In this document: in pieces, positions 1 through 7,105 of the stretch
Layout of the letters: every line of letters starts with the position of its first letter
How positions within the stretch are numbered: the stretch's first letter is position 1
DNA from: DAOSWM01 sp035380045
GTDB lineage: Bacteria; Bacteroidota; Bacteroidia; Bacteroidales; Tenuifilaceae
Length of the DNA stretch: 36,426 bases
Direction of reading: 5' to 3'
NCBI GenBank assembly: GCA_035380045.1
Contig: DAOSWM010000030.1
Span: 1 to 36,426 of the forward strand
Translations under genes and position numbers: made by a program
Notes under the pieces: model-generated
Told to the model about the DNA's origin: nothing
Databases searched by the model: none
The model's input: only the letters and a program-made list of their open reading frames with translations

Positions 1-51
1 GGCAGGCAGGAGTCAGGTCTGCGTCATCTGCGTTCTAAAATTTAATTCAAA
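1..51. other. Short intergenic segment with repeat-like sequence at the window edge
   Basis: The first 51 bases precede the phosphatase gene. They begin with a doubled GGCA/GG motif (1-10) and contain the direct repeat TCTGCG-TCA-TCTGCG at 18-32. No Bacteroidota promoter box is visible here, so the promoter of the first gene may lie outside the window or be weak. The repeats look like fragments of dispersed intergenic sequence, but one copy cannot prove that. Confidence 0.4.
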
Positions 52-981
52 ATGCGCAAAGTAGCCATTATCGATCTTGGTACCAACACCTTCAACCTGC
101 TAGTTGCATCGGTTAACGGTGACGGAACCTACCAAATTATTCATAGCGGAAAGCTCCCCGTTAAGCTAGGCGAGGGCGGAATTAACCAGAAAATTATTGC
201 CCCTGCAGCCTACCAGCGCGGGTTAAACGCTATTGGCGAACATTTTCGCACAATTCTTCTTCATGGCGCAACCGAGGTTTTTGCTTTTGCAACCTCGGCA
301 ACCCGCAATGCTGTAAACGGACAGGATTTTGTTAACGATATCAAAAATCTGTTTGGTGTGGAAGTGAAAGTGATTCATGGCGATGAGGAGGCAGAACTTA
401 TTTACCTAGGGGTAAGACAGGCAGTGCAGCTGAATTCCGAGAATGTTTTAATAATCGATATTGGCGGCGGTAGCAACGAGGTGATTATAGGGAATGGGAA
501 TAGCTACCACTGGAAAAAAAGTTACGACCTTGGAATATCCCGATTACTCCAACTTTTCAACCCTTCCGACCCAATTTCTTCCGCCGAAGTTAAAAGTGTA
601 GAGAAGTTCCTCGAAAAAGAGTTGAATGACTTGGCTGAGCCCATGAAGCAGTTTGCTCCCAGCATGATTGTTGGAAGTTCCGGCTCGTTCGATACTTACC
701 GTAGCATTCTTACGGCAGCAAAGGTTATCTCGCCCAACGGGAATCCGAGTGTTGAGATTCCGCTTGATGAGTACATAAAACTACACAACCATTTGATTAG
801 TACCACAAAGGAGCAGCGAAACTCAATTCCCGGAATGGATCCCATGCGGGTTGAAATGATTGTTCTGGCCACAATCTTCACCCATTTTCTTGTCAAAAAG
901 TTTGGTATTTCCCGCATGATGCAATCAGCCTACGCCCTGAAGGAGGGAGCTGTTTGGAGGATGATTAATTCCAACAACTAA
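52..981 (+). CDS. Ppx/GppA family exopolyphosphatase / pppGpp phosphatase, short form
   Basis: This 309-residue protein belongs to the Ppx/GppA phosphatases of the actin-like (ASKHA) ATPase fold. Visible family motifs are the first phosphate loop DLGTNT (8-13), TSATR (81-85), the HGDEEAELIYLG segment with the likely catalytic glutamate (109-120), and the second phosphate loop IDIGGGS (135-141). Known members hydrolyse inorganic polyphosphate or the alarmone pppGpp. The protein has only the two N-terminal domains; E. coli Ppx is about 500 residues with an extra HD-like C-terminal part. It is probably cytoplasmic. The ATG at 52 fits the motif spacing. A strong terminator follows, so it is probably transcribed separately from the downstream regulator. 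Family is secure; the choice between polyphosphate and pppGpp as substrate is not. Confidence 0.9.
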   Translation: MRKVAIIDLGTNTFNLLVASVNGDGTYQIIHSGKLPVKLGEGGINQKIIAPAAYQRGLNAIGEHFRTILLHGATEVFAFATSATRNAVNGQDFVNDIKNLFGVEVKVIHGDEEAELIYLGVRQAVQLNSENVLIIDIGGGSNEVIIGNGNSYHWKKSYDLGISRLLQLFNPSDPISSAEVKSVEKFLEKELNDLAEPMKQFAPSMIVGSSGSFDTYRSILTAAKVISPNGNPSVEIPLDEYIKLHNHLISTTKEQRNSIPGMDPMRVEMIVLATIFTHFLVKKFGISRMMQSAYALKEGAVWRMINSNN

Positions 982-1008
982 ATTATTCTCTTATTCTGTT
1001 TGTTCCAC

Positions 1009-1040
1009 TTCAGCTTACGTTAAGCTGAATTTCTTTTTTT
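1009..1040 (+). terminator. Rho-independent terminator after ppx-like gene
   Basis: A perfect 9-bp stem, TTCAGCTTA paired with TAAGCTGAA around a three-base CGT loop, is followed by a T-rich run (TTTCTTTTTTT). It lies 27 bases after the stop codon of the phosphatase gene and separates it from the response regulator. Confidence 0.85.
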
Positions 1041-1080
1041 ATAGTTATCTTTATCGCAAGAACTTTTAAACGCATTTTTT

Positions 1081-2247
1081 ATGTCCAAAATACTTGTAAT
1101 CGACGATGAACGTGCCATACGTAACACGCTGAAAGAAATATTGGAGTACGAAAACCATGAGGTTGATTCTGCCGAGGATGGACCCTCGGGCGTTGAACTT
1201 TTTCAGAAAGGAAGCTACGAAGCAGTACTTTGCGATATAAAAATGCCGCAAATGGACGGTATAGAGGTTCTCGAGAAGCTTCAGGAAATTTCGGCCGAAA
1301 CGCCGGTAATTATGATTTCCGGTCACGGAAATATTGATACTGCAGTTGAAGCTATAAAAAAAGGTGCTTTCGATTTTATTGAGAAACCGCTCGATTTGAA
1401 TAGAATTCTGATTACTCTCCGCAATGCAACCGATAAAACGGTGCTGATAAAGGAAACCAAATCGCTTAAGCGAAAAGTAAATAAAACGTACGACATTGTT
1501 GGCGAGTCGCCAGCCATTCAACGAGTTAAGGATATAATCGATAAGGTAGCGCCTACCGAGGCACGTGTGTTAATTACCGGCTCAAACGGAACAGGAAAGG
1601 AGCTCGTTGCTCGCTGGCTCCACGAGAAAAGCAACCGTGCCGATATGCCTTTTGTAGAGGTGAACTGCGCAGCAATTCCTTCGGAACTAATTGAGAGCGA
1701 ACTTTTTGGACATGAAAAGGGCGCCTTCACATCAGCAATCAAGCAGCGTAAAGGGAAGTTTGAGCAGGCCGATGGCGGTACACTATTCATGGACGAAATA
1801 GGCGATATGAGCCTAAGCGCTCAGGCAAAAGTGCTTCGTGCACTTCAGGAGAATAAGGTTAGCCGCGTTGGGAGCGATAAGGATATTAACGTTAATGTTC
1901 GCATTGTTGCCGCAACCAATAAGAATCTTCAGAAGGAGATTGAAGCCGGTAATTTCCGGGAGGATCTCTACCACCGATTAAGCGTAATAATTATTCAGGT
2001 TCCTGCGTTGAGCGAACGGTTGGAGGATGTTCCGCTGTTAGCCCGACACTTTATTGAGCTGGTTTGTGAGGAGTATGGAATGCCCCAGAAAACAATTACC
2101 GACGATGCGATAGAGGAGTTGAAAAAGAACAGCTGGACCGGAAATATTCGGGAGTTCAGGAACGTTATTGAGCGCCTGATTATTCTTTGCGACAAAGAAA
2201 TTACCGGGAACGATGTGAAAGCATTCGTTCAGCCGATATTCAAATAA
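1081..2247 (+). CDS. Sigma-54-dependent response regulator (NtrC class) without DNA-binding domain
   Basis: This 388-residue protein has an N-terminal receiver domain (about 1-120) with acidic pocket D8/D9, phosphoacceptor D52 in CDIKMPQMDG, and K102. A sigma-54 activator AAA+ domain follows (about 138-370): Walker A-like GSNGTGKE (167-174), the sigma-54 contact loop GAFTSA (214-219, canonical GAFTGA), Walker B LFMDEIG (235-241), and arginines in FREDLYHRL (292-300). The protein ends just after the AAA+ lid helices, so the Fis-type helix-turn-helix of NtrC relatives (total usually about 450-480 residues) is missing. The end is a clean stop with no in-frame Fis remnant, so I read it as the natural length. 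It probably activates sigma-54 RNA polymerase without specific enhancer binding, as proposed for other HTH-less members. No cognate histidine kinase is in the window. A possible -7 box (TATCTTTA, 1046-1053) is weak. Confidence 0.92.
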   Translation: MSKILVIDDERAIRNTLKEILEYENHEVDSAEDGPSGVELFQKGSYEAVLCDIKMPQMDGIEVLEKLQEISAETPVIMISGHGNIDTAVEAIKKGAFDFIEKPLDLNRILITLRNATDKTVLIKETKSLKRKVNKTYDIVGESPAIQRVKDIIDKVAPTEARVLITGSNGTGKELVARWLHEKSNRADMPFVEVNCAAIPSELIESELFGHEKGAFTSAIKQRKGKFEQADGGTLFMDEIGDMSLSAQAKVLRALQENKVSRVGSDKDINVNVRIVAATNKNLQKEIEAGNFREDLYHRLSVIIIQVPALSERLEDVPLLARHFIELVCEEYGMPQKTITDDAIEELKKNSWTGNIREFRNVIERLIILCDKEITGNDVKAFVQPIFK

Positions 2248-2262
2248 ACGCTTTGGTGAAAG

Positions 2263-2499
2263 TTAGTTCTTAAAGAAAAAGCAGGCCGACGATTCGGTGA
2301 GCTTCTCGTCGGAGTGTTCCTCCAGTAGCTTCAAATCAATTTGGTCAATAAAAATTTCGCTGAGCTTTATGAATGGCGAAACTGCAACTTCACTCTTTTT
2401 TGCAGGGAAGTAGATAACTTCCTGGTAAAAGAAGTGAGGGTTGGAGGTCATGTAAATGTCCCCAACCAGGTAAAGTATATTTTTCGTGTTTCGCATCAT
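2263..2499 (-). CDS. Small hypothetical protein, about 78 residues
   Basis: An open frame on the minus strand ends 15 bases beyond the stop of the convergent response regulator. I place the start at the ATG pair at 2494-2499, because upstream codons give an unlikely N-terminus. The product begins MMRNTKNILYLVGDIY, has no signal peptide or clear membrane segment, and contains a lysine/glutamate-rich second half ending in three phenylalanines. I do not recognise a family. Codon use looks protein-like and the frame fills the gap between two well-defined units, but it could also be a chance frame. No promoter box or terminator is obvious. Confidence 0.5.
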   Translation of the reverse strand: MMRNTKNILYLVGDIYMTSNPHFFYQEVIYFPAKKSEVAVSPFIKLSEIFIDQIDLKLLEEHSDEKLTESSACFFFKN

Positions 2500-2770
2500 G
2501 GCATTCTGCCTAACTAATGTTAATACAATATAGCAACTTTTTTTGCTTATAAGCAACAGGTTGGCGGCAAAATTTTGATGATTTAGGTCAGTTTATTTTT
2601 TTAGAAGAGGTGGCATTTCTCTGTAAATTAAAGATATTCAACTGTGTAACATTAAAGACTAGGGTGCTGAAAGTTTGCATTTGTAACCTTTTTTAACAGA
2701 AAAAATTGATAAAAATTAATGGGAGAGGAGGGAAGTTTTCGGGATGTTTCCAACCCAAATGCTGTAAAAC

Positions 2771-2801
2771 AAAAAAAACTCTGATTTTCATCAGAGTTTT
2801 T
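2771..2801 (-). terminator. Terminator of tRNA-His
   Basis: CTCTGAT and ATCAGAG form a 7-bp stem (extended by A:T pairs) around a four-base loop. Read on the minus strand, it is followed by eight T residues. It begins three bases after the mature 3' end of tRNA-His, as expected for a single-tRNA transcript. The A/T extension on both sides could make it work in both directions. Confidence 0.85.
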
Positions 2802-2803
2802 CG

Positions 2804-2878
2804 GGTGGAAGACCGGGCTCGAACCGGCGACCTTCGGAACCACAATCCGACGCTCTAACCTACTGAGCTACATCCACC
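2804..2878 (-). tRNA. tRNA-His (GTG anticodon)
   Basis: The minus strand folds into a full cloverleaf: D stem GCTC/GAGC, anticodon stem TCGGA/TCCGA with loop TTGTGGT (anticodon GTG, histidine), and T arm GCCGG-TTCGAGC-CCGGT with one G-T pair. The histidine identity pair is present: an extra G at -1 (position 2878) faces C73 (2804), giving an eight-position acceptor stem. CCA is not encoded. One oddity is a T-T mismatch at acceptor pair 6:67. The gene has its own promoter seven to eight bases upstream of the mature end and its own terminator. Confidence 0.97.
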
Positions 2879-2890
2879 ATTTTGCGGGTG

Positions 2891-2920
2891 CAAATTTAAT
2901 GTTTTTATTTAACAACACAA
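2891..2920 (-). promoter_or_regulatory. Bacteroidota-type promoter of tRNA-His
   Basis: On the minus strand, TTG (2918-2920) is followed by exactly 19 bases and then TAAATTTG (2891-2898), a perfect match to the Bacteroidota consensus TTG-N19-TAnnTTTG. Predicted transcription would start near 2884, about six bases before the mature tRNA. This is the clearest promoter in the window. Confidence 0.75.
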
Positions 2921-3013
2921 TAATTCACCAAAAAAAATGATTTTACTTTTTATGAGTTCAATTTCTGCATTTAACCCTCAAATAATACTTGTTTTTTATA
3001 AATTGCGACACAA

Positions 3014-4321
3014 ATGTTGCTGAACACAATAAAAATAAATAATACCACTTCGCTACAGGCTTTTCAGCTGTTGCGATATGGAGTATTAGTGTTAATTAAC
3101 ATGTTTCTGGCAAAGGTTGGGCTAAGTAAGGAGCAGATTGGTGTTTACGAAACTGTTCTTTTCATTTCGGGGTTGTTTACCTTCTTCTGGGTGTCAGGTA
3201 TGATTCAGTCGATGCTTCCAGTTGTTGGAGATAATTCAAAAAAACAATCGCCGGAACTATTCAACGTGTTCCTTGTGCTAATTGGATTCTCTATTTTTGT
3301 AGTAATTATTGGCTTTCTTTTTGAATCATCCTTTCGAAGTTTTAATGCTATTAGTTCTTTCCCTCACTATAGGTTAGCACTTTTTTATGCAGCCATAGGT
3401 GCTCCAGGTAATTTGGCTGAATACATTTTTTTAATTAGAAACGAACCTAGAAAAATACTTGTTTACGGGCTGATTGTATTCTCTCTTCAACTTTTTGTGG
3501 TTGTGGCTGCCATTCTAATGGGATTTGGTACATTGGGAGCAGTTTACGCTCTTTTTGCCATAGCCTTAGCTAAAACCCTTTGGGTTTTTTATTTGGTAGT
3601 TAAGTATTCAGTCCTGAAAGTTTCCAAACCATTTGTTTTACAGTTTCTTTCGCTTGGATTACCCTTAACCGGGAAGATGCTTGTAGGTGGCTCTGCTTCA
3701 TACATCGACGGTTTAATAATTACTTCCCGTTTCGATTTATCTTCCTTCGTAACCTTTAGGTACGGTGCACGCGATTTGCCTCTCGTTACTCTAATGGCCA
3801 ATGGTCTTAGTAATTCGATGCTTCCAGAATTTGCTAGCCGTGAGAAATTGGCTCACACATTGTTTTTGCTAAAAAACAGGAGTAGGAAGTTAATGCACGT
3901 CCTATTTCCAGTAACCATAGTTGCCATTCTATTGAGCAAACCGCTTTTCCCATTGATATTCAGCGCAGAATTTACCCAAAGTGCTGATGTCTTTATGGTG
4001 TACTTGCTAACGATAAGTAGCAGAATATTGTTCCCACAAACAATTGCAATTGGTCTAAGAAAAACAAGAGCTTTACTAGTAATTTCTTTCATTGAATTGA
4101 GTATTAATGTTTGTCTTAGTTTGTTATTAATTAATTACATAGGGCTTGTGGGTGTTGCCTGGGCTACTGTTGTAGCGTTTGTTTTTGAGAAGTTGCTCAT
4201 TGGGTTTTACATTTATTATAAAGAAAGTATAAAACCAACAAGTTACATTCCTGTCCTACAATATTCTTTATACATGTTTTTCACAGCTTTTTCTTTTTTT
4301 ATTGCAGTTAAGTTTCTGTAA
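3014..4321 (+). CDS. Polysaccharide (O-antigen-type) flippase of the MOP/Wzx superfamily
   Basis: This 435-residue protein is almost entirely hydrophobic, with about 12 predicted membrane helices spaced as in MATE/Wzx-type flippases. The first helix carries an amphipathic LLRYGVLVLINMFL segment, and a cytoplasmic loop rich in Lys/Arg (near KNRSRKLMH) separates the two halves. Such proteins flip lipid-linked glycans across the inner membrane for capsule, O-antigen or exopolysaccharide export. No Wzy polymerase or glycosyltransferases are visible nearby, so the gene is outside a classical polysaccharide cluster. By eye it is richer in A+T than neighbouring genes (for example around 4081-4140), which may indicate acquisition. 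It sits 35 bases upstream of an acyltransferase-like gene and is probably co-transcribed with it. The glycan it moves is unknown. Confidence 0.8.
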   Translation: MLLNTIKINNTTSLQAFQLLRYGVLVLINMFLAKVGLSKEQIGVYETVLFISGLFTFFWVSGMIQSMLPVVGDNSKKQSPELFNVFLVLIGFSIFVVIIGFLFESSFRSFNAISSFPHYRLALFYAAIGAPGNLAEYIFLIRNEPRKILVYGLIVFSLQLFVVVAAILMGFGTLGAVYALFAIALAKTLWVFYLVVKYSVLKVSKPFVLQFLSLGLPLTGKMLVGGSASYIDGLIITSRFDLSSFVTFRYGARDLPLVTLMANGLSNSMLPEFASREKLAHTLFLLKNRSRKLMHVLFPVTIVAILLSKPLFPLIFSAEFTQSADVFMVYLLTISSRILFPQTIAIGLRKTRALLVISFIELSINVCLSLLLINYIGLVGVAWATVVAFVFEKLLIGFYIYYKESIKPTSYIPVLQYSLYMFFTAFSFFIAVKFL

Positions 4322-4356
4322 TTTTCGTATTTAATTTGTTAACTGTTTTTTTTGTT

Positions 4357-5223
4357 ATGATGAAGGTGGTTGAAAGAGAAAAGATTGATGTTCAAAAGTA
4401 TACTGAAAAATTAGAGCAGTTTGAGTGTACCGAAACAGCCATGCAGCCCTGGATTCTCGATGCCGTGTCTCCGGGTTGGGGAATGCTGGCCGACAGCAAG
4501 GGAGACTACCTGATGCCCTTGCCAATTCGTTACAAGTTTCTTATCCCGTATGTAACCATGCCTGTATTTGGGCAGCGATTCGAAATTCTTGTTAATAACC
4601 CGGTTGAAATTTTCCCAAAAATTATCAGAAACCTCAAGCGGGAGTTCCTTCGTGGAGATATAAACTTCAATATTGAGGGCTTAAAGCGAAGAAAGGTGAA
4701 GCTGATGCAAACCTACCAGCTTCCGCTGGAGAAGAGTTACACTGACCTTTTTGAGGCTATGGACGAGGGGCACAGGAAGAATATTGCGAAGGCCAAAAAA
4801 ATGGTTGATGTGCAAGTTTCACCTCAGAGTTGGGGGCTACTTTGCGATATGAAGAGGGATTTGCTCGACGATAAGAATGTTCGATTCACTGAGTTCAATC
4901 AGGTTTCATATGTTCGGTTTGTGGAGATTGCTGTGAAGGAGCATGGGGCGAAACTTTACGTAGCAAATTTCGAGGACGACGTGGTGGCTGCTGCACTCTT
5001 TGTTCAGGTTGGGAACCGGTTTGTAATCGACTCGGCCACTTCGCCCCAGGGGCGAAAAAGTTCTGCCATGTACGCAATAGTTAACCAGTTTATTGAAGAT
5101 TACTCGGGTTCCGGCTCAATTCTCGATTTTGCCGGAAGCAGCATTCCATCCATTGCTGCATTCCGTAAAGGGTTTGGTGCAACTCGGTCGGAATACATCA
5201 ACGTGCAATGGCGGTGGATATAA
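4357..5223 (+). CDS. GNAT/FemAB-like acyltransferase
   Basis: This protein (288 residues from the ATG at 4357; a second ATG follows at 4360) resembles the GNAT/FemAB-like proteins of the BioF2/Acetyltransf_6 type. The second half holds the expected elements: a MDEGHRKNIAKAKK helix, a strand pair around AKLYVANFEDDVVAAALFVQ, and a C-terminal LDFAGSSIPSIAAFRKGFGA segment like the acyl-donor and substrate-binding end of the fold. Related proteins transfer acyl or aminoacyl groups to amino sugars, peptides or peptidoglycan precursors. Upstream TTG codons in frame extend into an AT-rich leader, so I reject them. There is no signal peptide, so it is cytoplasmic. Its position 35 bases after a flippase suggests it modifies a lipid-linked glycan or its sugar precursor. 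That link is an inference from context only. Confidence 0.7.
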   Translation: MMKVVEREKIDVQKYTEKLEQFECTETAMQPWILDAVSPGWGMLADSKGDYLMPLPIRYKFLIPYVTMPVFGQRFEILVNNPVEIFPKIIRNLKREFLRGDINFNIEGLKRRKVKLMQTYQLPLEKSYTDLFEAMDEGHRKNIAKAKKMVDVQVSPQSWGLLCDMKRDLLDDKNVRFTEFNQVSYVRFVEIAVKEHGAKLYVANFEDDVVAAALFVQVGNRFVIDSATSPQGRKSSAMYAIVNQFIEDYSGSGSILDFAGSSIPSIAAFRKGFGATRSEYINVQWRWI

Positions 5224-5288
5224 TTTTGCAGTTGACAATTTTCAATTTTCAACATTACTACCTTTAACCCGGAGATTGCCCATCTACT

Positions 5289-5306
5289 CTGTCTGCCGCC
5301 AGACAG
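5289..5306. repeat. Palindrome in intergenic region
   Basis: CTGTCTG-CCGC-CAGACAG is a perfect 7-bp inverted repeat with a four-base loop, 65 bases after the acyltransferase stop. It is GC-rich in an AT-rich spacer and lacks a downstream T run, so it is not a standard terminator. It resembles REP-like palindromes built on CAGGCAG/CTGCCTG words; the window begins with a related word (1-10). It could still help end the upstream transcript. Confidence 0.5.
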
Positions 5307-5356
5307 GCATCAGGTGAATCGAAGGGAAAACTCTAATAATAAACCCCAAACTCTCC

Positions 5357-5387
5357 TTGTATTGAATATGAAATTGCTTTATTTTTG
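5357..5387 (+). promoter_or_regulatory. Bacteroidota-type promoter of the AlkD-like gene
   Basis: TTG (5357-5359), 20 bases, then TATTTTTG (5380-5387) fits TTG-N19/20-TAnnTTTG. A start of transcription near 5394 would leave a leader of only about 8 bases before the ATG at 5402. Confidence 0.6.
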
Positions 5388-5401
5388 TTGAAAAACGAAG
5401 C

Positions 5402-6070
5402 ATGAACACACAAGTAAAATATTTAGAAATTTTAGAGCAGATCAAGTCGCATAAAAATGGCGATGTTTCTATTAGTATGGCTCAAATGGGAATTATTTAC
5501 GGTGTGAATTATGGTGTATCGGTTCCTGAGTTAAAGGCAATTGCTGAAGCGTTTAAGTACGACCACGAGCTGGCCCTTCTGCTCTTTGAGCAAGATATTC
5601 GTGAATGTAAGATTCTGGCAACCTTAGTGGATGACCCGAAAGAGGTTACGGGTGAACAGATGGATTTATGGAGCCAAAGTTTTGTAAATCATGAGATTGT
5701 TGAACAGGTTTCTGGGAACCTTTTCTGGAAAACCGAGTGTGCACTTTCACGTAGTATTGAATGGTGCCTATGCAGCGATGAGTTAATGCAAAAGGCGGGA
5801 ATGATTATTGCAGCCCGTAAGGCAACCGATATGGAGGTTAAGGACTCAGTTTTTGACCCCTATATTGAGATAATTGATAATTTCGAGGATAAACAAATGT
5901 CGCAAAACAAGGTAGCAGTTGCATACCTTCTCCGTCAAATTGCCCTCCGAAACGAAAACTTTAAATCCAAAGTTTCTGCACTCGCTCAACGCATGTCAGA
6001 TTCAAACGACGAGAATAGAGCTTGGGTTGGCAGTAACCTGCTCTACGAGTTGGAGGAAGTTGAGGATTAA
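5402..6070 (+). CDS. DNA alkylation repair protein, AlkD-like (HEAT-like repeats)
   Basis: This 222-residue, all-helical protein matches the layout of the AlkD/AlkC DNA-glycosylase-like family, made of HEAT-like helical repeats that cradle DNA. Recognisable stretches are YGVSVPELKAIAEAFKYDHE near the N-terminus, ALLLFEQDIRECKILATLVD, the FVNHEIVEQVSGNLFWKTE segment, and the C-terminal helix pair around RAWVGSNLLYELEE. AlkD of Bacillus cereus removes 3- and 7-alkylpurines without flipping the base. Catalytic residues cannot be assigned safely here without an alignment, so activity is unproven. The protein has no signal peptide and is cytoplasmic. It has its own promoter (5357-5387) and stands alone. 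Confidence 0.75.
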   Translation: MNTQVKYLEILEQIKSHKNGDVSISMAQMGIIYGVNYGVSVPELKAIAEAFKYDHELALLLFEQDIRECKILATLVDDPKEVTGEQMDLWSQSFVNHEIVEQVSGNLFWKTECALSRSIEWCLCSDELMQKAGMIIAARKATDMEVKDSVFDPYIEIIDNFEDKQMSQNKVAVAYLLRQIALRNENFKSKVSALAQRMSDSNDENRAWVGSNLLYELEEVED

Positions 6071-6102
6071 ATATTTTCGCTCCAATTCTTTTTTAAAATC
6101 AT

Positions 6103-6190
6103 TAGTGTCCGTTAAAATTTGTAGGTTAAGAATTTTTGAACAATTGATTTCTCGCTTCGCTCAAAATCTTTTTAGTTGTATCGGACACTA
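6103..6190. mobile_element. MITE-like remnant with TAGTGTCCG terminal inverted repeats
   Basis: An 88-base non-coding segment is bounded by TAGTGTCCG (6103-6111) and its exact reverse complement CGGACACTA (6182-6190). It has no coding frame of its own. Size and ends fit a miniature inverted-repeat element or the remains of an insertion sequence; related end sequences occur in IS4-type elements as I recall, which needs checking. A clear target-site duplication is not visible. It lies in the spacer downstream of the AlkD-like gene. Confidence 0.5.
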
Positions 6191-6311
6191 TTTTATTAAA
6201 ATCTAATTTTTTGAGTTAACTCCAATTTCAAATCTGTAATTCTGGCAGTTCACATAGCTTGGTATAGGAATTGTAAAATCAAATTCTGAAAACCAATTAA
6301 ACAAAATTGAC

Positions 6312-7052
6312 ATGTTCAAATCGTCGAATCCTGCTCTTAGTGAGCAGATTTTTGCCAAAACAAGAACCGAAGCTTCCTCGGAGGTAATGACCGTACAAGG
6401 AACAATGGGAAAAGCACTGCTAATGCTTGCCCTTGTTGTTTTGGGAGCCGTTTACACTTGGCGTTCATTCTTCATGGGAGGAAACCCAACCATTTGGATG
6501 ATGGTTGGTGGAATTGGAGGTTTTATTACTGCGCTTATCACTGCATTTTCTCCAAAGACGTCACCAATTTCAGCTCCAATTTACGCAATACTTGAAGGGC
6601 TTCTGCTGGGTGGTCTTTCTGCCTTTATGGCAGCACAGTACACCGGCAATATTGTGATTCAGGCTGTTGGCCTTACCTTCTCAACTTTTTTCCTAATGCT
6701 TTTCCTATACCGTAGCGGAATAGTGAAGGTAACCGCAAAGTTTAGGATGGGAGTTTTTGCAGCAACTGGTGCAATTGCTTTAATGTACCTGGTTTCGTTT
6801 ATTGCCGGTCTTTTTGGTGCAAACTTCGGATTCATCCACGATGGTGGAACTTTAAGTATCATTGTAAGTTTAATAATTGTTGGAGTTGCAGCCTTAAACC
6901 TTGCCCTCGATTTCGATTTTATTGAGCGAGGGGCTGCCATGGGCTCTCCCAAGTATATGGAGTGGTATGGTGCTTTCGGATTGATGGTAACACTTGTATG
7001 GCTCTACATCGAATTCTTAAAGCTGCTGGCAAAATTCTCGAGAAGAAACTAG
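6312..7052 (+). CDS. Bax inhibitor-1/YccA family membrane protein
   Basis: This 246-residue protein has a short soluble N-terminus beginning MFKSSNPALSEQIF, typical of the bacterial YccA/BI-1 subgroup, followed by about seven membrane helices. Helices lie roughly at 32-50, 58-78, 85-105, 110-130, 138-158, 168-190 and 215-238; FIERGAAMGSPKYMEWYGAFGLMVTLVW near the C-terminus is the family's conserved last region. Its acidic residues (in LDFDFIERG) recall the di-aspartyl pH-sensing group of BsYetJ, but I cannot align them exactly. BI-1 proteins act as calcium-leak channels or interact with the FtsH protease in bacteria. The gene is a single unit that ends in a bidirectional terminator facing parC. 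No strong promoter box was found upstream. Confidence 0.85.
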   Translation: MFKSSNPALSEQIFAKTRTEASSEVMTVQGTMGKALLMLALVVLGAVYTWRSFFMGGNPTIWMMVGGIGGFITALITAFSPKTSPISAPIYAILEGLLLGGLSAFMAAQYTGNIVIQAVGLTFSTFFLMLFLYRSGIVKVTAKFRMGVFAATGAIALMYLVSFIAGLFGANFGFIHDGGTLSIIVSLIIVGVAALNLALDFDFIERGAAMGSPKYMEWYGAFGLMVTLVWLYIEFLKLLAKFSRRN

Positions 7053-7074
7053 CTGCTTTGGTATAAAATTATGA

Positions 7075-7105
7075 AAAAGCCGGGCTTTTATGGCCCGGCT
7101 TAATT
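7075..7105. terminator. Bidirectional terminator between convergent genes
   Basis: AAGCCGGGC and GCCCGGCTT form a 9-bp GC-rich stem around a seven-base loop. T-rich sequence follows on the plus strand, and A residues on the left give a T run on the minus strand. It lies between the BI-1 gene and the end of parC and can serve both. Confidence 0.85.
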